From contig DASQFU010000090.1 in NCBI GenBank assembly GCA_035632955.1, forward strand, positions 1 through 14,144: a stretch of 14,144 nt of DNA, read 5' to 3'. The notes under the pieces were generated by a model, which worked only from the letters and a program-made list of their open reading frames with translations, made no database searches and had not been told where the DNA came from. A program made the translations under genes and the position numbers. This DNA comes from DASQFU01 sp035632955 (GTDB taxonomy: Bacteria; Eisenbacteria; RBG-16-71-46). This document shows, in pieces, positions 1-7,681 of the stretch (position 1 is its first letter; each line of letters begins with the position of its first letter).

Positions 1-513
1 CGGCGCGAGCTGTGGACACTGCGCTCCGCCGAGGTCCTCGGCGCCTCGGTGCGGCCCGGCGGAACCGTAACGGTTCGCTGCGAAGTGGAGCGCTGGCGGG
101 GAGGGCGCGAGACGCACACGCTCCGCTTGCCGGTGCCCGAAGAGTTTCCGGACGGACGCTACGTGCTGTGGCTCGGCGGCGGACCGGAGCTGACGCGCTA
201 CGAATCCGAGCGGCTGCCGGCCCGCTACCGGCCGATCTCGCTCGACGAGGCGTGGCGCCGCATGGCCGAGATGCGAACCTCGAACCGCCTCTACGGCGCA
301 CTGATCGCGAAGGCGCCCGAAGTCACCGCGGGAGGCCTCGACTATCCCGAGCTGCCGACTTCTGCGCTTGCCGTGCTCGCCAGCGGTCAGACCGCAGGCG
401 ATCGCTCGCGGCGCGGCGACCGTGTCGTGTCGAGCGAGCAACGCGTCGAGTTCGACGGCCCGGTGCGAGGCGAGCTTCAACTCGAGGTGACCGTGGATAC
501 CAAGGCTCGCTAG
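1..513 (+). CDS. C-terminal part of a probable SpoIVB/S55-like protein (5' truncated)
   Basis: The reading frame is open from base 1 and ends at TAG 511-513, so only the last 170 residues are seen and the start lies upstream of the window. The visible part has a beta-rich module (RPGGTVTVRCEVERWRGG, then a PDGRYVLWLGG turn), a helical stretch with SLDEAWRRMAEMRTSNRLYG, and a final segment with SSEQRVEFDGPVRGELQLEV. This order resembles, from memory, the C-termini of SpoIVB peptidase S55-domain proteins in Eisenbacteria-like genomes. The peptidase domain itself would be upstream, so catalytic residues cannot be checked. The stop overlaps the GTG of the next gene by one base (TAGTG), which suggests translational coupling. 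The alternative is an unrelated exported beta-sandwich protein. The reading frame is secure; the family name is moderate. Confidence 0.6.
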   Translation, partial: RRELWTLRSAEVLGASVRPGGTVTVRCEVERWRGGRETHTLRLPVPEEFPDGRYVLWLGGGPELTRYESERLPARYRPISLDEAWRRMAEMRTSNRLYGALIAKAPEVTAGGLDYPELPTSALAVLASGQTAGDRSRRGDRVVSSEQRVEFDGPVRGELQLEVTVDTKAR

Positions 514-2630
514 TGTTCCGAGTCAGAGATCAGGTGCATGTGCTGGCCGCACTGGCGGTCGCGACGCTCGGTTGGCGCACGGCCGGCGCAACCGATACCC
601 AACTTTGGATCACGGACGGCTTCGCCGACTACGCGAAAGCCGAAGCCTCAGGAGTGATCGTCGGACACGACGGCGCGCTGACGCTGGGACCGCGCACGGC
701 GTCGAGCCCCGCCGAGAGCCTGAGCGTGATCTGGGCCTTGGCGGTGATGGGCGACGGCTCGGTGGCGCTGGCCGGCAACGGCGGGCGTATCGAACGCTGG
801 ACGGAAGGCGGCGGCGTGCGACCCTGGGTACGCCTGCCGGTCGGACAGGTGCTGGCGCTGGCCCGCGACGGCGACGGCCTTGTCGCCGGCACGGGACCCG
901 AAGGTCTCGTCTACCGCATCGGCGCCCGGGGCGACACGAGCCTCGTCGCTCGGACCGGCGAGCGCTACGTGTGGGGAGTGGCGCCGGCCGGGCGCGGCGC
1001 GTGGTATGCGGCGACCGGCACGCGCGGCCGCCTGCTCCGGATCGAGGGTAACCGTGTCCGGGTCGTGCTCGACAGCGACGAAAGCAATCTGGTGTCGCTG
1101 ATCCCGGATGGTCGGGGGGGCGCGTTCGCGGGCGGGGATTCGAAGGGACGCGTCTTTCATGTCCGTGGCGACGGCTCGCTGCGCACCGCTTTCGACGCCG
1201 CCGAGGACGAGATTCGTTCGCTCGCGCTCGGCGCCGACGGCGCCCTGTACGCCGCGGCCCTGAGCGCATCGGCGGTGAGCGAGGACGACGCCAAGGACGA
1301 AGCGCCGCAGCCGGTCAAGAGCGCCGTCACCGGAGCGCGCGCGGTCGTGTACCGGATCGTGCCCGACAGCTCCGCTGCGACGCACTTCACGTCGCCGCAA
1401 CCGTTCGTGTTCGCGCTGGCGCGCACCAAGTCGGGCATTCTGGCCGCCACCGGCAACCGAGCCAGCGTATTCGAGCTCGCGGGCCCGCACCACGCGGCGC
1501 AATGGCTGGCGGCACCGCAAGGACAGATCACCGCGCTGGCCGTGGACGCGGGGCAGCGCGTCTATGCCGCCGCCTCGAATCCCGCGGTGTTGTGGCGGCT
1601 GGGACCGGATCGCGCCGAGCGCGGCGAGCTGCTGTCGCCGGCGCTGGACGCCCGGCGTTTCGCGAGCTTCGGTCGCGTCCGCTGGCTCGGCGAGGCGCGC
1701 GGCGGCCGGGTGCAGATCGAGACGCGCAGCGGTAACACCGACCCGCCCGACACCACCTGGAGCCGCTGGGAGCGCGGCGCCGAGCGCGACCATGGCTTCC
1801 GCGTCCCCTCGCCGTCCGCCCGCTACCTGCAATGGAAGCTGACGCTGCAAGGCGGCGAGCCCCGGGTCGAGACCGTCGAGGCTGCCTACCGGGAACGCAA
1901 CCTGCCGCCGCGGGTCGAAGAGCTCGCCGTCGCGCCGCAGGGCACGGGGTTTCGCGAAGGTGACCTGCAACCGCGGAGCGAGCCGGTGACCCAGACCTTG
2001 AGCGGCGGGCAGCGGGTCGAGTACTCGATCTCCACCACGTCTCAGACCTCGCTGCGCGCGCTGCCGGTATGGGCGCGTGGCCTGCGCACGCTCCAGTGGC
2101 GCGGCACCGACCCCAACGGCGACGCCATGCGCTACCGTATCGACGTGCGTCCCGAAGGGGAGAGCGAATGGTTGTCGGTCGGCAAGGATCTCGAAGCGAC
2201 GTCGTTCACGTGGGACACCAGCGCCCTGCCGGACGGCCGCTATCGCGTGCGCGTCCAGGCCAGCGACAGCGTGGAGAACCCGCTCGGCGAGGAGCTGACG
2301 GGGGAAGCGCTGAGCGAGCCTTTCACCGTGGACAACACGCCGCCCGCGGTCACCGAGCTGCTGGCTCGCGGCGAGCGCGGGGCGGCGCAGCTCTCGGGCC
2401 GGGCGGAAGACGGCGGCAGCACACTGAGCCGGCTCGAAGTCTCGCTCGACGACGGCGCGTGGCGGCCCGTCTCTCCCGAGGGCGGTCTCGCGGACGACAA
2501 GGCGCTGAGTTTTCGCGCCCGGCTTGCCGACCTCGAGCCCGGCGAGCACACGATTTCATTTCGCGCTGTCGATCGCGCCGGCAACACCTCGACCCGCGCG
2601 GTCCGTGTGACGATCCCCGCGGCACGCTGA
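513..2630 (+). CDS. Secreted beta-propeller protein with C-terminal Ig/FN3-like domains
   Basis: This 705-aa protein begins at GTG 513, which overlaps the preceding TAG; the frame stays open further upstream but that part is antiparallel to nothing real and overlaps the previous gene. Residues 1-26 look like a signal peptide ending in TAGA before TD. A second possible GTG at 534 would give a shorter signal. Residues about 27-370 contain repeated units of roughly 40 residues with the pattern 'YAATG.xGxLxRI' (GTGPEGLVYRI, ATGTRGRLLRI, AGGDSKGRVFHV), typical of a beta-propeller. A middle region with SGNTDPPDTTWSRWE follows. Residues about 528-608 look FN3-like (TDPNGDAMRYRI, LPDGRYRVRVQASD), and 609-705 form an Ig-like domain starting at TPPAVTELL and containing RAVDRAGNTS. 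No catalytic motif is seen. It is likely a periplasmic or surface binding or scaffold protein; its ligand is unknown. Confidence 0.8.
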   Translation: MFRVRDQVHVLAALAVATLGWRTAGATDTQLWITDGFADYAKAEASGVIVGHDGALTLGPRTASSPAESLSVIWALAVMGDGSVALAGNGGRIERWTEGGGVRPWVRLPVGQVLALARDGDGLVAGTGPEGLVYRIGARGDTSLVARTGERYVWGVAPAGRGAWYAATGTRGRLLRIEGNRVRVVLDSDESNLVSLIPDGRGGAFAGGDSKGRVFHVRGDGSLRTAFDAAEDEIRSLALGADGALYAAALSASAVSEDDAKDEAPQPVKSAVTGARAVVYRIVPDSSAATHFTSPQPFVFALARTKSGILAATGNRASVFELAGPHHAAQWLAAPQGQITALAVDAGQRVYAAASNPAVLWRLGPDRAERGELLSPALDARRFASFGRVRWLGEARGGRVQIETRSGNTDPPDTTWSRWERGAERDHGFRVPSPSARYLQWKLTLQGGEPRVETVEAAYRERNLPPRVEELAVAPQGTGFREGDLQPRSEPVTQTLSGGQRVEYSISTTSQTSLRALPVWARGLRTLQWRGTDPNGDAMRYRIDVRPEGESEWLSVGKDLEATSFTWDTSALPDGRYRVRVQASDSVENPLGEELTGEALSEPFTVDNTPPAVTELLARGERGAAQLSGRAEDGGSTLSRLEVSLDDGAWRPVSPEGGLADDKALSFRARLADLEPGEHTISFRAVDRAGNTSTRAVRVTIPAAR

Positions 2631-2639
2631 GATCCGGCC

Positions 2640-3986
2640 GTGGAGCCGCCCCGCCCGCCTCTCCGGCTGGTTCCGGGTGGCAGCGCCGCCGCGTCGCCCA
2701 TCACCGTGGCGACGCCGCCCTTCGAGCTGGCGGCGCTCGGCACGGGATTGGTGCTGACGACCGCGATGCTCGCGCGCAGGCCCGCGTGGGCGGCCGAGCT
2801 CGGAACGTTTCAGGCGCTGTTCGCGGTGGCGTTCGTGTTCTACGCCGTCGCCTTGCTGCGCATCCGCCGCCTGGCCATGCTGCCCAACGCGCCGGCCGTG
2901 GTCCTGATCGTCGCGTTCGCGGCGCGGATCGCGCTGCTGCCGGTCGCACCCACGCTCTCGGACGACGTGTACCGCTACGTGTGGGAGGGCAAGGTCGCGG
3001 CCCACGGCAGCGATCCGTACCGCCAGACCCCGGCGGATCCCGCGCTCGCGCCGTTGCGTGACCGTGTCGTCCATCCGCGGCTGAACCATCCGCAGCTCGC
3101 GACCATCTATCCACCACTCTCGATCGCCGGCTTCGCGCTCGTCGCCTGGTTGTCGCCGACGGTCTGGGCGATGAAGCTCTGGGTCGTGCTCCACGATCTG
3201 GCGCTGATCGTCGCCTTGCTGATGTGGGCGCGGGCGCGCGGCGCGAGTGCTTGGCCGGTCATGGCGTATGCATGGAATCCGCTCGTCCTGATCGAGTACG
3301 CGGGCAACGGCCACAACGATCCCACCGCGCTCTTGTGGCTGGTGCTGGCGCTGATGTGGGCGGAGCGCCGGCCGCTGCTCTCGGCCGGGGCGCTCTCCGC
3401 CGGCGCGCTCGTGAAGCTCGTCCCGCTGCTCGCGCTGCCATTTCTGCTTCGCCGCTGGCCGTGGCGCGCGCGGGTCCTGTGCCTCGGCCTGCTCGCCGCA
3501 GGGCTCGGCTGGTTCTGGATCGCGACACGCGGAGCCGATTCCGGTCTCACCGCGTACTGGCGCGCCTGGCGCAACAACGAGCTGGTGTTCCACTACCTCG
3601 TGCACTGGACGGGCGGCTTCGCGGCGGCGCGCACCCTGGCGCTCGCTTTGGTGGCGATCGCGATCGCGTTCGCCCTGGTGCGACGCTGGAGTGCGGCGAA
3701 CGGGACACGGCTCGCGCTCCGCACGTCACTGCTCGTGAGCCCGGTCGTGCATCCCTGGTATCTCGGCTGGGCGCTGGCGCTCGAGCCGCTCGGCCCCTCG
3801 GCTCCGTGGCTCTTGCTTTCACTGACCGCGGTTCTATCTTATGGCCTGCTCGCGCCGCCGCTGGAAGGCGGCCGCTTCCATCTTCCGCTCGCGTGGCGTT
3901 GGGTCGAATACGGCGTTCCCATGGCTTTGGCCGTGACGCTCGGGTGGAAGCATCGACACGATCGCTCGCGCGGGCCGAGCCTCTAG
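2640..3986 (+). CDS. GT-C integral membrane glycosyltransferase, GT87/mannosyltransferase-like
   Basis: This 448-aa polytopic protein has about ten or more hydrophobic segments, for example residues 28-45, 56-74, 85-103, 156-172, 180-196, 229-240, 256-270, 278-294, 330-347 and 386-402. GT-C signatures are visible: an acidic pair D108-D109 in the first outer loop (SDDVYRYVWEGKV followed by GSDPYRQTP), N149-H150 in NHPQLATIYPP, WNPLVLIEYAGNGHND at 212-227, and VSPVVHPWYLGW at 366-377. These are characteristic of the GT87/alpha-mannosyltransferase group that uses polyprenyl-phosphate sugars to build lipid-linked or envelope glycans. Donor and acceptor cannot be read from sequence. The GTG start at 2640 lies 9 bases after the previous stop without a good Shine-Dalgarno, so coupling is likely. 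The first ATG further in would cut into the first membrane segment. Confidence 0.8.
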   Translation: MEPPRPPLRLVPGGSAAASPITVATPPFELAALGTGLVLTTAMLARRPAWAAELGTFQALFAVAFVFYAVALLRIRRLAMLPNAPAVVLIVAFAARIALLPVAPTLSDDVYRYVWEGKVAAHGSDPYRQTPADPALAPLRDRVVHPRLNHPQLATIYPPLSIAGFALVAWLSPTVWAMKLWVVLHDLALIVALLMWARARGASAWPVMAYAWNPLVLIEYAGNGHNDPTALLWLVLALMWAERRPLLSAGALSAGALVKLVPLLALPFLLRRWPWRARVLCLGLLAAGLGWFWIATRGADSGLTAYWRAWRNNELVFHYLVHWTGGFAAARTLALALVAIAIAFALVRRWSAANGTRLALRTSLLVSPVVHPWYLGWALALEPLGPSAPWLLLSLTAVLSYGLLAPPLEGGRFHLPLAWRWVEYGVPMALAVTLGWKHRHDRSRGPSL

Positions 3987-3989
3987 CAC

Positions 3990-3997
3990 GGAGGGGG
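3990..3997 (+). promoter_or_regulatory. Shine-Dalgarno deciding the aminopeptidase start
   Basis: GGAGGGGG lies 9 bases before ATG 4007 and just after the glycosyltransferase stop at 3986. It fixes the start of a frame that otherwise runs some 780 bases further upstream without a stop. Confidence 0.75.
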
Positions 3998-4006
3998 TTC
4001 ACCGGC

Positions 4007-5947
4007 ATGTTCCAGGGTGTGCTCGAACGCGTGCGTCGCGAAGCTTCCGGCCCGCGCGCGCTCGAGACGGTTCGCGCGCTCGCGCGCTTCCATCGCGTTC
4101 AGGCCAGCCCCGGCTACGATCAGGCCGCCGACTGGATGGCCGATCAGCTCGAAGCGCTCGGCCTCGGCGTCGAGGTCGAGAAGGTTCCCGGCGATGGCCG
4201 CACCCGCAGCCTCGGTTACCTGATGCCGGAAGGCTGGGAGTGCACCCACGCCATCGCGACGTTCGTGGACGGCGACACGCGCCAACGCGTTTGTGACTAC
4301 GGCGCCGAGAAGCTGTCCCTGATCCTGCGCAGCGCCCCGGCGCGCGGCCGTTACCCGATCGTGGTCGTGGACGACGGCACGGAAGACGCGAACTACGCAG
4401 GCGTGGATGTGAAAGGCGCGGTGGTCCTGACCGGCGGAGTGGTGCAGCGGGTCCATCAACTCGCGGTCGTCGAGCGCGGCGCCGCCGGACTGCTCTACGA
4501 CGGGCGGCGGCTGCTGCCGCCGGTGCGCGACCGATTCGACGATCCCGACGCGCTGACCTACACCTCGTTCTGGTGGAACGGGGAGGAGCCGCGCGCCTGG
4601 GGATTCGTGCTCTCGCCACGTGCCGGCGAGCGCGTGCGCGAGCGGCTGCGCTCGGGCGCGCGCCCGGAGCTCGACGTGGAGATCGAATCCCGCGCGTTCA
4701 CGACCGACGTCCCCCTGCTCTCGACCCGCATCCCGGGCCAAGCACCCGGCGAGGTGCTGATCCTCGCGCACCTCTGTCATCCGCAACCCTCCGCGAACGA
4801 CAACGCGTCCGGCGCGGCGGCCGTGCTCGAATGCGCGCGGGTGCTGGCGGCGTTGCGGTCACGCGGCGAGCTCGAGCTCGGACCCAGCCTGCGATTTCTC
4901 TGGGTGCCGGAGCTGACCGGCACCTACGCGTGGCTCGCTCACGATGCTGCGCGTGCGCGCGGATTGCTCGCGGCCGTGAACCTCGACATGGTCGGACAGG
5001 ACCAGGAGCGGTGCGGCAGCACACTGCTGGTCGAGCATCCGCCCTGGTTCTCGGCTTCGTTCGGCGAGGAGCTGCTGGTGCGCGTCCGCGAGCGGGCCGT
5101 GGATTGGGTGCGCTCGTATTCGGGGCCCGGGCACTACTCGCGCACGCGCATGGCGGAAGTCCCCTACTCGGGCGGCAGCGACCATGTCGTGTTCACCGAT
5201 CCGGCCCTGGGCGTTCCCTGCCCGATGCTGATCCAATGGCCCGATCGCTACTACCACACGTCGCACGACACGCCCGACAAGACAGATCCCGCCTCGCTGG
5301 AGCTTGCGGTCCGCTGCGCGGCCACCTATGCGGCGTTCGTCGCCTCGGCCGCGAGACCCGAGCGGCACTGGCTGCTGGACGCCGTCGGCCGCGGCGCCCG
5401 GCAGCGCCTGCTGCGCGCGGCGGATGCCGAGCGCGCGCCGTGGCAGCTCGAGCGCGAGCGCCGCCGCGGGCTGGCGGGACTCGGAAGCCTGGCGCGGCTC
5501 GGGGTCGATGCCGAGCGCGTCGCGGCCGCTCGGCGGGAGCTCGAGGCGTTCGTTCAACGCGAAGGCCTGCAGGCGGGCCCGGGCGCGCGACCCGGCTCGG
5601 GATCCTCCGCGAGGCCGGCGCGTCTCGTCGCCGCGCCGCTTCACGATCAACGCCACCTGTTACCCGGGTTCGACCGGTCGGACAAGGAGACGCGGGAACG
5701 CTGGCATCGTCTCGACGCGCAGGCCGCGGACGCCGCCGTGCTCGCAAGCGTCGCCTGGTACGCGTGCGATGGTCGCCGCACGCTGGGGGAGATCGCCGAG
5801 ATCGCGTGGCTGGAGACCGGTCAGGAGGCGCCGGACTTCCTGGCAACGTTCTTCGCGGCCACGGCGAAACTCGGGCTCTCGACCTGGTCCGAGGACGACG
5901 AGGCCGCGGCGTTCGATCCCGACGCACGCGATACGGCGGCGCGCTGA
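4007..5947 (+). CDS. M28-like aminopeptidase (DUF4910/DUF2172 type) with PA-like insert and C-terminal winged helix
   Basis: The protein has 646 residues. ATG 4007 is chosen because GGAGGGGG at 3990-3997 sits 9 bases upstream; the frame is open further upstream but there overlaps the glycosyltransferase. An N-terminal helical region (about 1-65) leads into a PA-like segment around 115-170 (YAGVDVKGAVVLTGG, then VERGAAGLLYDG). The M28-like core has HLCHPQPSANDNASG (H255, H258, D265), PELTG with E302, NLDMVG with D327, and YYHTSHDTPDK with H417. These match the zinc-aminopeptidase layout, but the second Glu of the usual EE pair is Leu303, as I recall for DUF4910/DUF2172 relatives. Residues about 470-555 are Arg/Ala/Glu-rich linker helices. 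Residues about 565-630 look like a winged helix (LASVAWYACDGRRTLGEIAEIA). No signal peptide is visible, so cytoplasmic action is likely. The substrate is unknown; peptides or modified glycans are both possible. Confidence 0.8.
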   Translation: MFQGVLERVRREASGPRALETVRALARFHRVQASPGYDQAADWMADQLEALGLGVEVEKVPGDGRTRSLGYLMPEGWECTHAIATFVDGDTRQRVCDYGAEKLSLILRSAPARGRYPIVVVDDGTEDANYAGVDVKGAVVLTGGVVQRVHQLAVVERGAAGLLYDGRRLLPPVRDRFDDPDALTYTSFWWNGEEPRAWGFVLSPRAGERVRERLRSGARPELDVEIESRAFTTDVPLLSTRIPGQAPGEVLILAHLCHPQPSANDNASGAAAVLECARVLAALRSRGELELGPSLRFLWVPELTGTYAWLAHDAARARGLLAAVNLDMVGQDQERCGSTLLVEHPPWFSASFGEELLVRVRERAVDWVRSYSGPGHYSRTRMAEVPYSGGSDHVVFTDPALGVPCPMLIQWPDRYYHTSHDTPDKTDPASLELAVRCAATYAAFVASAARPERHWLLDAVGRGARQRLLRAADAERAPWQLERERRRGLAGLGSLARLGVDAERVAAARRELEAFVQREGLQAGPGARPGSGSSARPARLVAAPLHDQRHLLPGFDRSDKETRERWHRLDAQAADAAVLASVAWYACDGRRTLGEIAEIAWLETGQEAPDFLATFFAATAKLGLSTWSEDDEAAAFDPDARDTAAR

Positions 5948-5984
5948 GGATCGATTCCGCGAGCAGACCATCGTCACCGAAGGC

Positions 5985-6015
5985 AAAAAAGGGCCACGGC
6001 GAAGCGCCGTGGCCC
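5985..6015 (-). terminator. Intrinsic terminator of the cyclophilin gene
   Basis: A perfect 11-bp inverted repeat (GGGCCACGGCG at 5991-6001 and CGCCGTGGCCC at 6005-6015) has a 3-base loop. Read on the minus strand it is followed directly by six T (AAAAAA at 5985-5990 on plus). It begins 21 bases after the cyclophilin stop. No T tract follows on the plus strand, so it should act mainly on minus-strand transcripts, although the hairpin may also protect the 3' end of the convergent plus-strand mRNA. Confidence 0.92.
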
Positions 6016-6036
6016 GAGCACTTCCATTCCAGCCGG

Positions 6037-6732
6037 CTAGTGGCCTTCCCCGGCCTTCTTTTCCGGCGCTGGCGCCGGCTTATCGTATTTGGCGACCGGC
6101 TCGAGCGTCGCCTTGACGATCTGCGCCTTCTTGCCGGGATTGCGCCCGCCGCCATTCGCCGAGGGCAAGCTGGAGTCGGTGCCCATGGCGACGATCTTGT
6201 CGACGACGTCCAGGCCTTCGATGACCTGGCCGAACACCGTGTACCCGCCCTTGTCGAGCGAAGCCTGAGGAGCGACGTCGATGAAGAACTGGCTACCGCT
6301 CGATGCGCGAGTCGGATTCGCTCCATCTCCTTGCCGCGCCGTCGCCACCGAGCCACGCAGGTGAGGGAGCTTGATCTCGGCCGGAACGGTGTAGCCGGGC
6401 CCACCGACACCGTCGTCCGCGGGATTGGCGTTCTTGCTGTTGGGATCCCCGCCCTGAATCATGAAGCCCGGGATCACGCGGTGGAAACAGGTCCCGTCGT
6501 AGTACTTCTCTCGCACGAGCTTCTTGAAGTTTGCGGTCGTTTTAGGGGCGTCGGCTTCGTGGAACTTGATCACGATCTTGCCGAGCGTGGTTTCGAGCAC
6601 CGCCACTTGCGGGCCCGCAGTCGCCTGCGGCGCGGCCGTCTTGGTCGCGGGCGCTTTGGACGGCGGATCGGCGGCGCCGGCATCGGCCGCCGCAAAGGCG
6701 AGCACCAGAGTGCTCACGGTCCAGAATCGCAT
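6037..6732 (-). CDS. Exported cyclophilin-type peptidyl-prolyl cis-trans isomerase
   Basis: This 231-aa protein catalyses cis-trans isomerisation of X-Pro bonds, assisting protein folding. Residues 1-20 form a signal peptide (MRFWTVSTLVLAFAAADAGA, then AD), so it should act in the periplasm or envelope. An Ala/Pro/Lys-rich linker (21-41) precedes the cyclophilin fold at about 42-212. Key motifs are FHRVIPGFMIQGGDP (R85 and Q93 matching Arg55 and Gln63 of human CypA), GSQFFI (F150 matching Phe113) and YTVFGQVIEGLDVVDKI. The Trp that binds cyclosporin in CypA is Ser158 here, as in many bacterial forms. A Pro/Lys-rich tail closes the protein. ATG 6732 is supported by AAGGAGG at 7 bases. The gene has its own terminator and may be monocistronic, 196 bases downstream of pgeF. 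Confidence 0.96.
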   Translation of the reverse strand: MRFWTVSTLVLAFAAADAGAADPPSKAPATKTAAPQATAGPQVAVLETTLGKIVIKFHEADAPKTTANFKKLVREKYYDGTCFHRVIPGFMIQGGDPNSKNANPADDGVGGPGYTVPAEIKLPHLRGSVATARQGDGANPTRASSGSQFFIDVAPQASLDKGGYTVFGQVIEGLDVVDKIVAMGTDSSLPSANGGGRNPGKKAQIVKATLEPVAKYDKPAPAPEKKAGEGH

Positions 6733-6739
6733 GCTTCAT

Positions 6740-6746
6740 CCTCCTT
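6740..6746 (-). promoter_or_regulatory. Strong Shine-Dalgarno of the cyclophilin gene
   Basis: CCTCCTT on plus reads AAGGAGG on minus, 7 bases before ATG 6732. It rules out the overlapping out-of-frame ATG at 6739, which lies immediately after the motif. This is the best ribosome binding site in the window and suggests high expression. Confidence 0.85.
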
Positions 6747-6752
6747 GGAACG

Positions 6753-6769
6753 GCGGGCGGCACGCCCGC
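6753..6769 (-). promoter_or_regulatory. GC-rich hairpin in the leader of the cyclophilin gene
   Basis: GCGGGCG (6753-6759) pairs perfectly with CGCCCGC (6763-6769) around a 3-base loop, 6 bases upstream of the Shine-Dalgarno. No T tract follows on the minus strand, so it is not a classical terminator for pgeF read-through. It may stabilise the 5' untranslated region or affect ribosome access. The stem is seen directly; the function is a guess. Confidence 0.4.
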
Positions 6770-6928
6770 TCGTCGAGACCTGCAGTCTAGCCACCCGCCC
6801 CAGCTTGTCGCAAGAGCCGAGCCGGTCTTGCACACTTCCCGCCGCGCGGTTCGCTTCTCGACGAGCGCGAAGTTGCTATACTGCCCGGCCCGATTCACAT
6901 CGGCGAGTCAAAACAACGTCAAGCGCAG

Positions 6929-7681
6929 CTAGTGGATTCGTGCGGCCAGGCCCCACATCCGGCCGGTACGCCCTCGGTCGCGGCGGTGCGAAAAATACCA
7001 ATGCGGCTCACAGGCAGTGCAGGCGCCGGTGTCGTGGATCTCCGCCTCGGACATGCCGGCGTCAAGCAAACGGCGTCGCGCGACGCCGGGGAGGTCGACG
7101 TAGGAGGCGCCATCTCGAGTGGTGACGAACGCCGCCGGAAACCGGCGCGCGACTTCCGGGCCGACTTGAAAGCAGCACGACCGGATGCAAGGCCCGAGAT
7201 GAGCCGTGATCCGGAGCGGCGAGACGATCGCGACATCGGACAGCTCGCGCAGCGTCGCCTCAGCGATGCCGGCGAGCAAGCCGCGCCAACCGGCATGGGC
7301 GGCTGCGACCGCTCCCGGAGCGGCATAGAGGATCGGCAGGCAATCGGCAGCGGATACGGCGAGGGCCAGGACGGGGGTGCGAGTGACGAGCGCGTCGCAA
7401 CCTGGAGTGTGGCCCGGAGCATCGACTCGCTGGACCTCTCCGCCGTGCACTTGGCCGACGGTCGCGAGCGCGTCGGGGGCGAGGCCGATTCGCTCGAGAA
7501 TCCAGCGACGGTTGCCCTCGACGGCGTCGAGATCGTCGCCGCTCGAGCGGCCGAGATTGAGCGAGTCGTAGGGTGGAACACTGACGCCGCCGCGCCGCGT
7601 GGTGAAGCATAGTCGGCTGCCCGCGATCGGGGTCGCGGGGAACCAGACGGGCGGCTCGGGTGCGCGTTCGAGAGTCCACAT
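6929..7681 (-). CDS. pgeF: PgeF/YfiH family protein (laccase-domain, DUF152; peptidoglycan editing factor or purine nucleoside phosphorylase)
   Basis: At 250 aa this is the normal family length. Known members are cytoplasmic zinc/copper proteins; the E. coli protein prevents misincorporation in peptidoglycan precursors, and related proteins show purine nucleoside phosphorylase or adenosine deaminase activity. Visible signatures are TTRRGGVS near residue 27, SLNLG at 40-44, TVGQVHGG with H79, SAADCLPI with C114, AAAHAGWRG with H129, GPCIRSCCFQV at 163-173, and the terminal CTACEPHWYFSHRRD followed by TGRMW. H79, C114 and H129 are the expected metal ligands, so the site appears intact. The ATG at 7681 gives the typical short N-terminus before the first strand; the ribosome binding site is weak. 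The gene is divergent from the large parvulin gene across 56 bases. Confidence 0.95.
   Translation of the reverse strand: MWTLERAPEPPVWFPATPIAGSRLCFTTRRGGVSVPPYDSLNLGRSSGDDLDAVEGNRRWILERIGLAPDALATVGQVHGGEVQRVDAPGHTPGCDALVTRTPVLALAVSAADCLPILYAAPGAVAAAHAGWRGLLAGIAEATLRELSDVAIVSPLRITAHLGPCIRSCCFQVGPEVARRFPAAFVTTRDGASYVDLPGVARRRLLDAGMSEAEIHDTGACTACEPHWYFSHRRDRGRTGRMWGLAARIH

Larger units (their letters stand above)
6733..6928. other. Longest intergenic stretch, between the cyclophilin gene and pgeF
   Basis: This 196-base gap separates two minus-strand genes. It contains the cyclophilin ribosome binding site, the leader hairpin, a 12-bp inverted repeat pair (6767-6778 and 6856-6867), a plus-strand extended -10-like sequence TGCTATACT (6874-6882) and a direct repeat GTCAA spaced 11 bases (6907-6911 and 6918-6922). 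A promoter for the cyclophilin is expected here, but no minus-strand -35/-10 pair with proper spacing was found. No tRNA or short ORF could be supported. Confidence 0.5.

Noticed and set aside
12..512. Upstream extension of the propeller frame by 167 codons
   Set aside because: It is Arg-rich, out-of-frame translation of the preceding gene. The GTG at 513 with a following signal peptide explains the real start.
648..2549. Long open frame on the minus strand opposite the propeller gene
   Set aside because: It has a shadow-like composition from GC-rich codon bias, with no recognisable motif, while the plus strand has clear repeats and domains.
2556..3605. Minus-strand frame opposite the glycosyltransferase
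   Set aside because: It is a charged Arg/Gln/Glu-rich shadow; the plus-strand protein has GT-C signatures.
6890..6903. Small hairpin CCGAT/ATCGG
   Set aside because: It has only five pairs and no T tract, so it is not a terminator.
6907..6922. Direct repeat GTCAA spaced by 11 bases
   Set aside because: Five-base repeats occur by chance easily. On the minus strand the two TTGAC copies resemble -35 boxes, but no -10 at the proper distance was found.
4573..7125. 850-codon plus-strand open frame across the aminopeptidase and cyclophilin
   Set aside because: It runs through two well-supported genes and the terminator, and is Arg/Ala-rich without domains.
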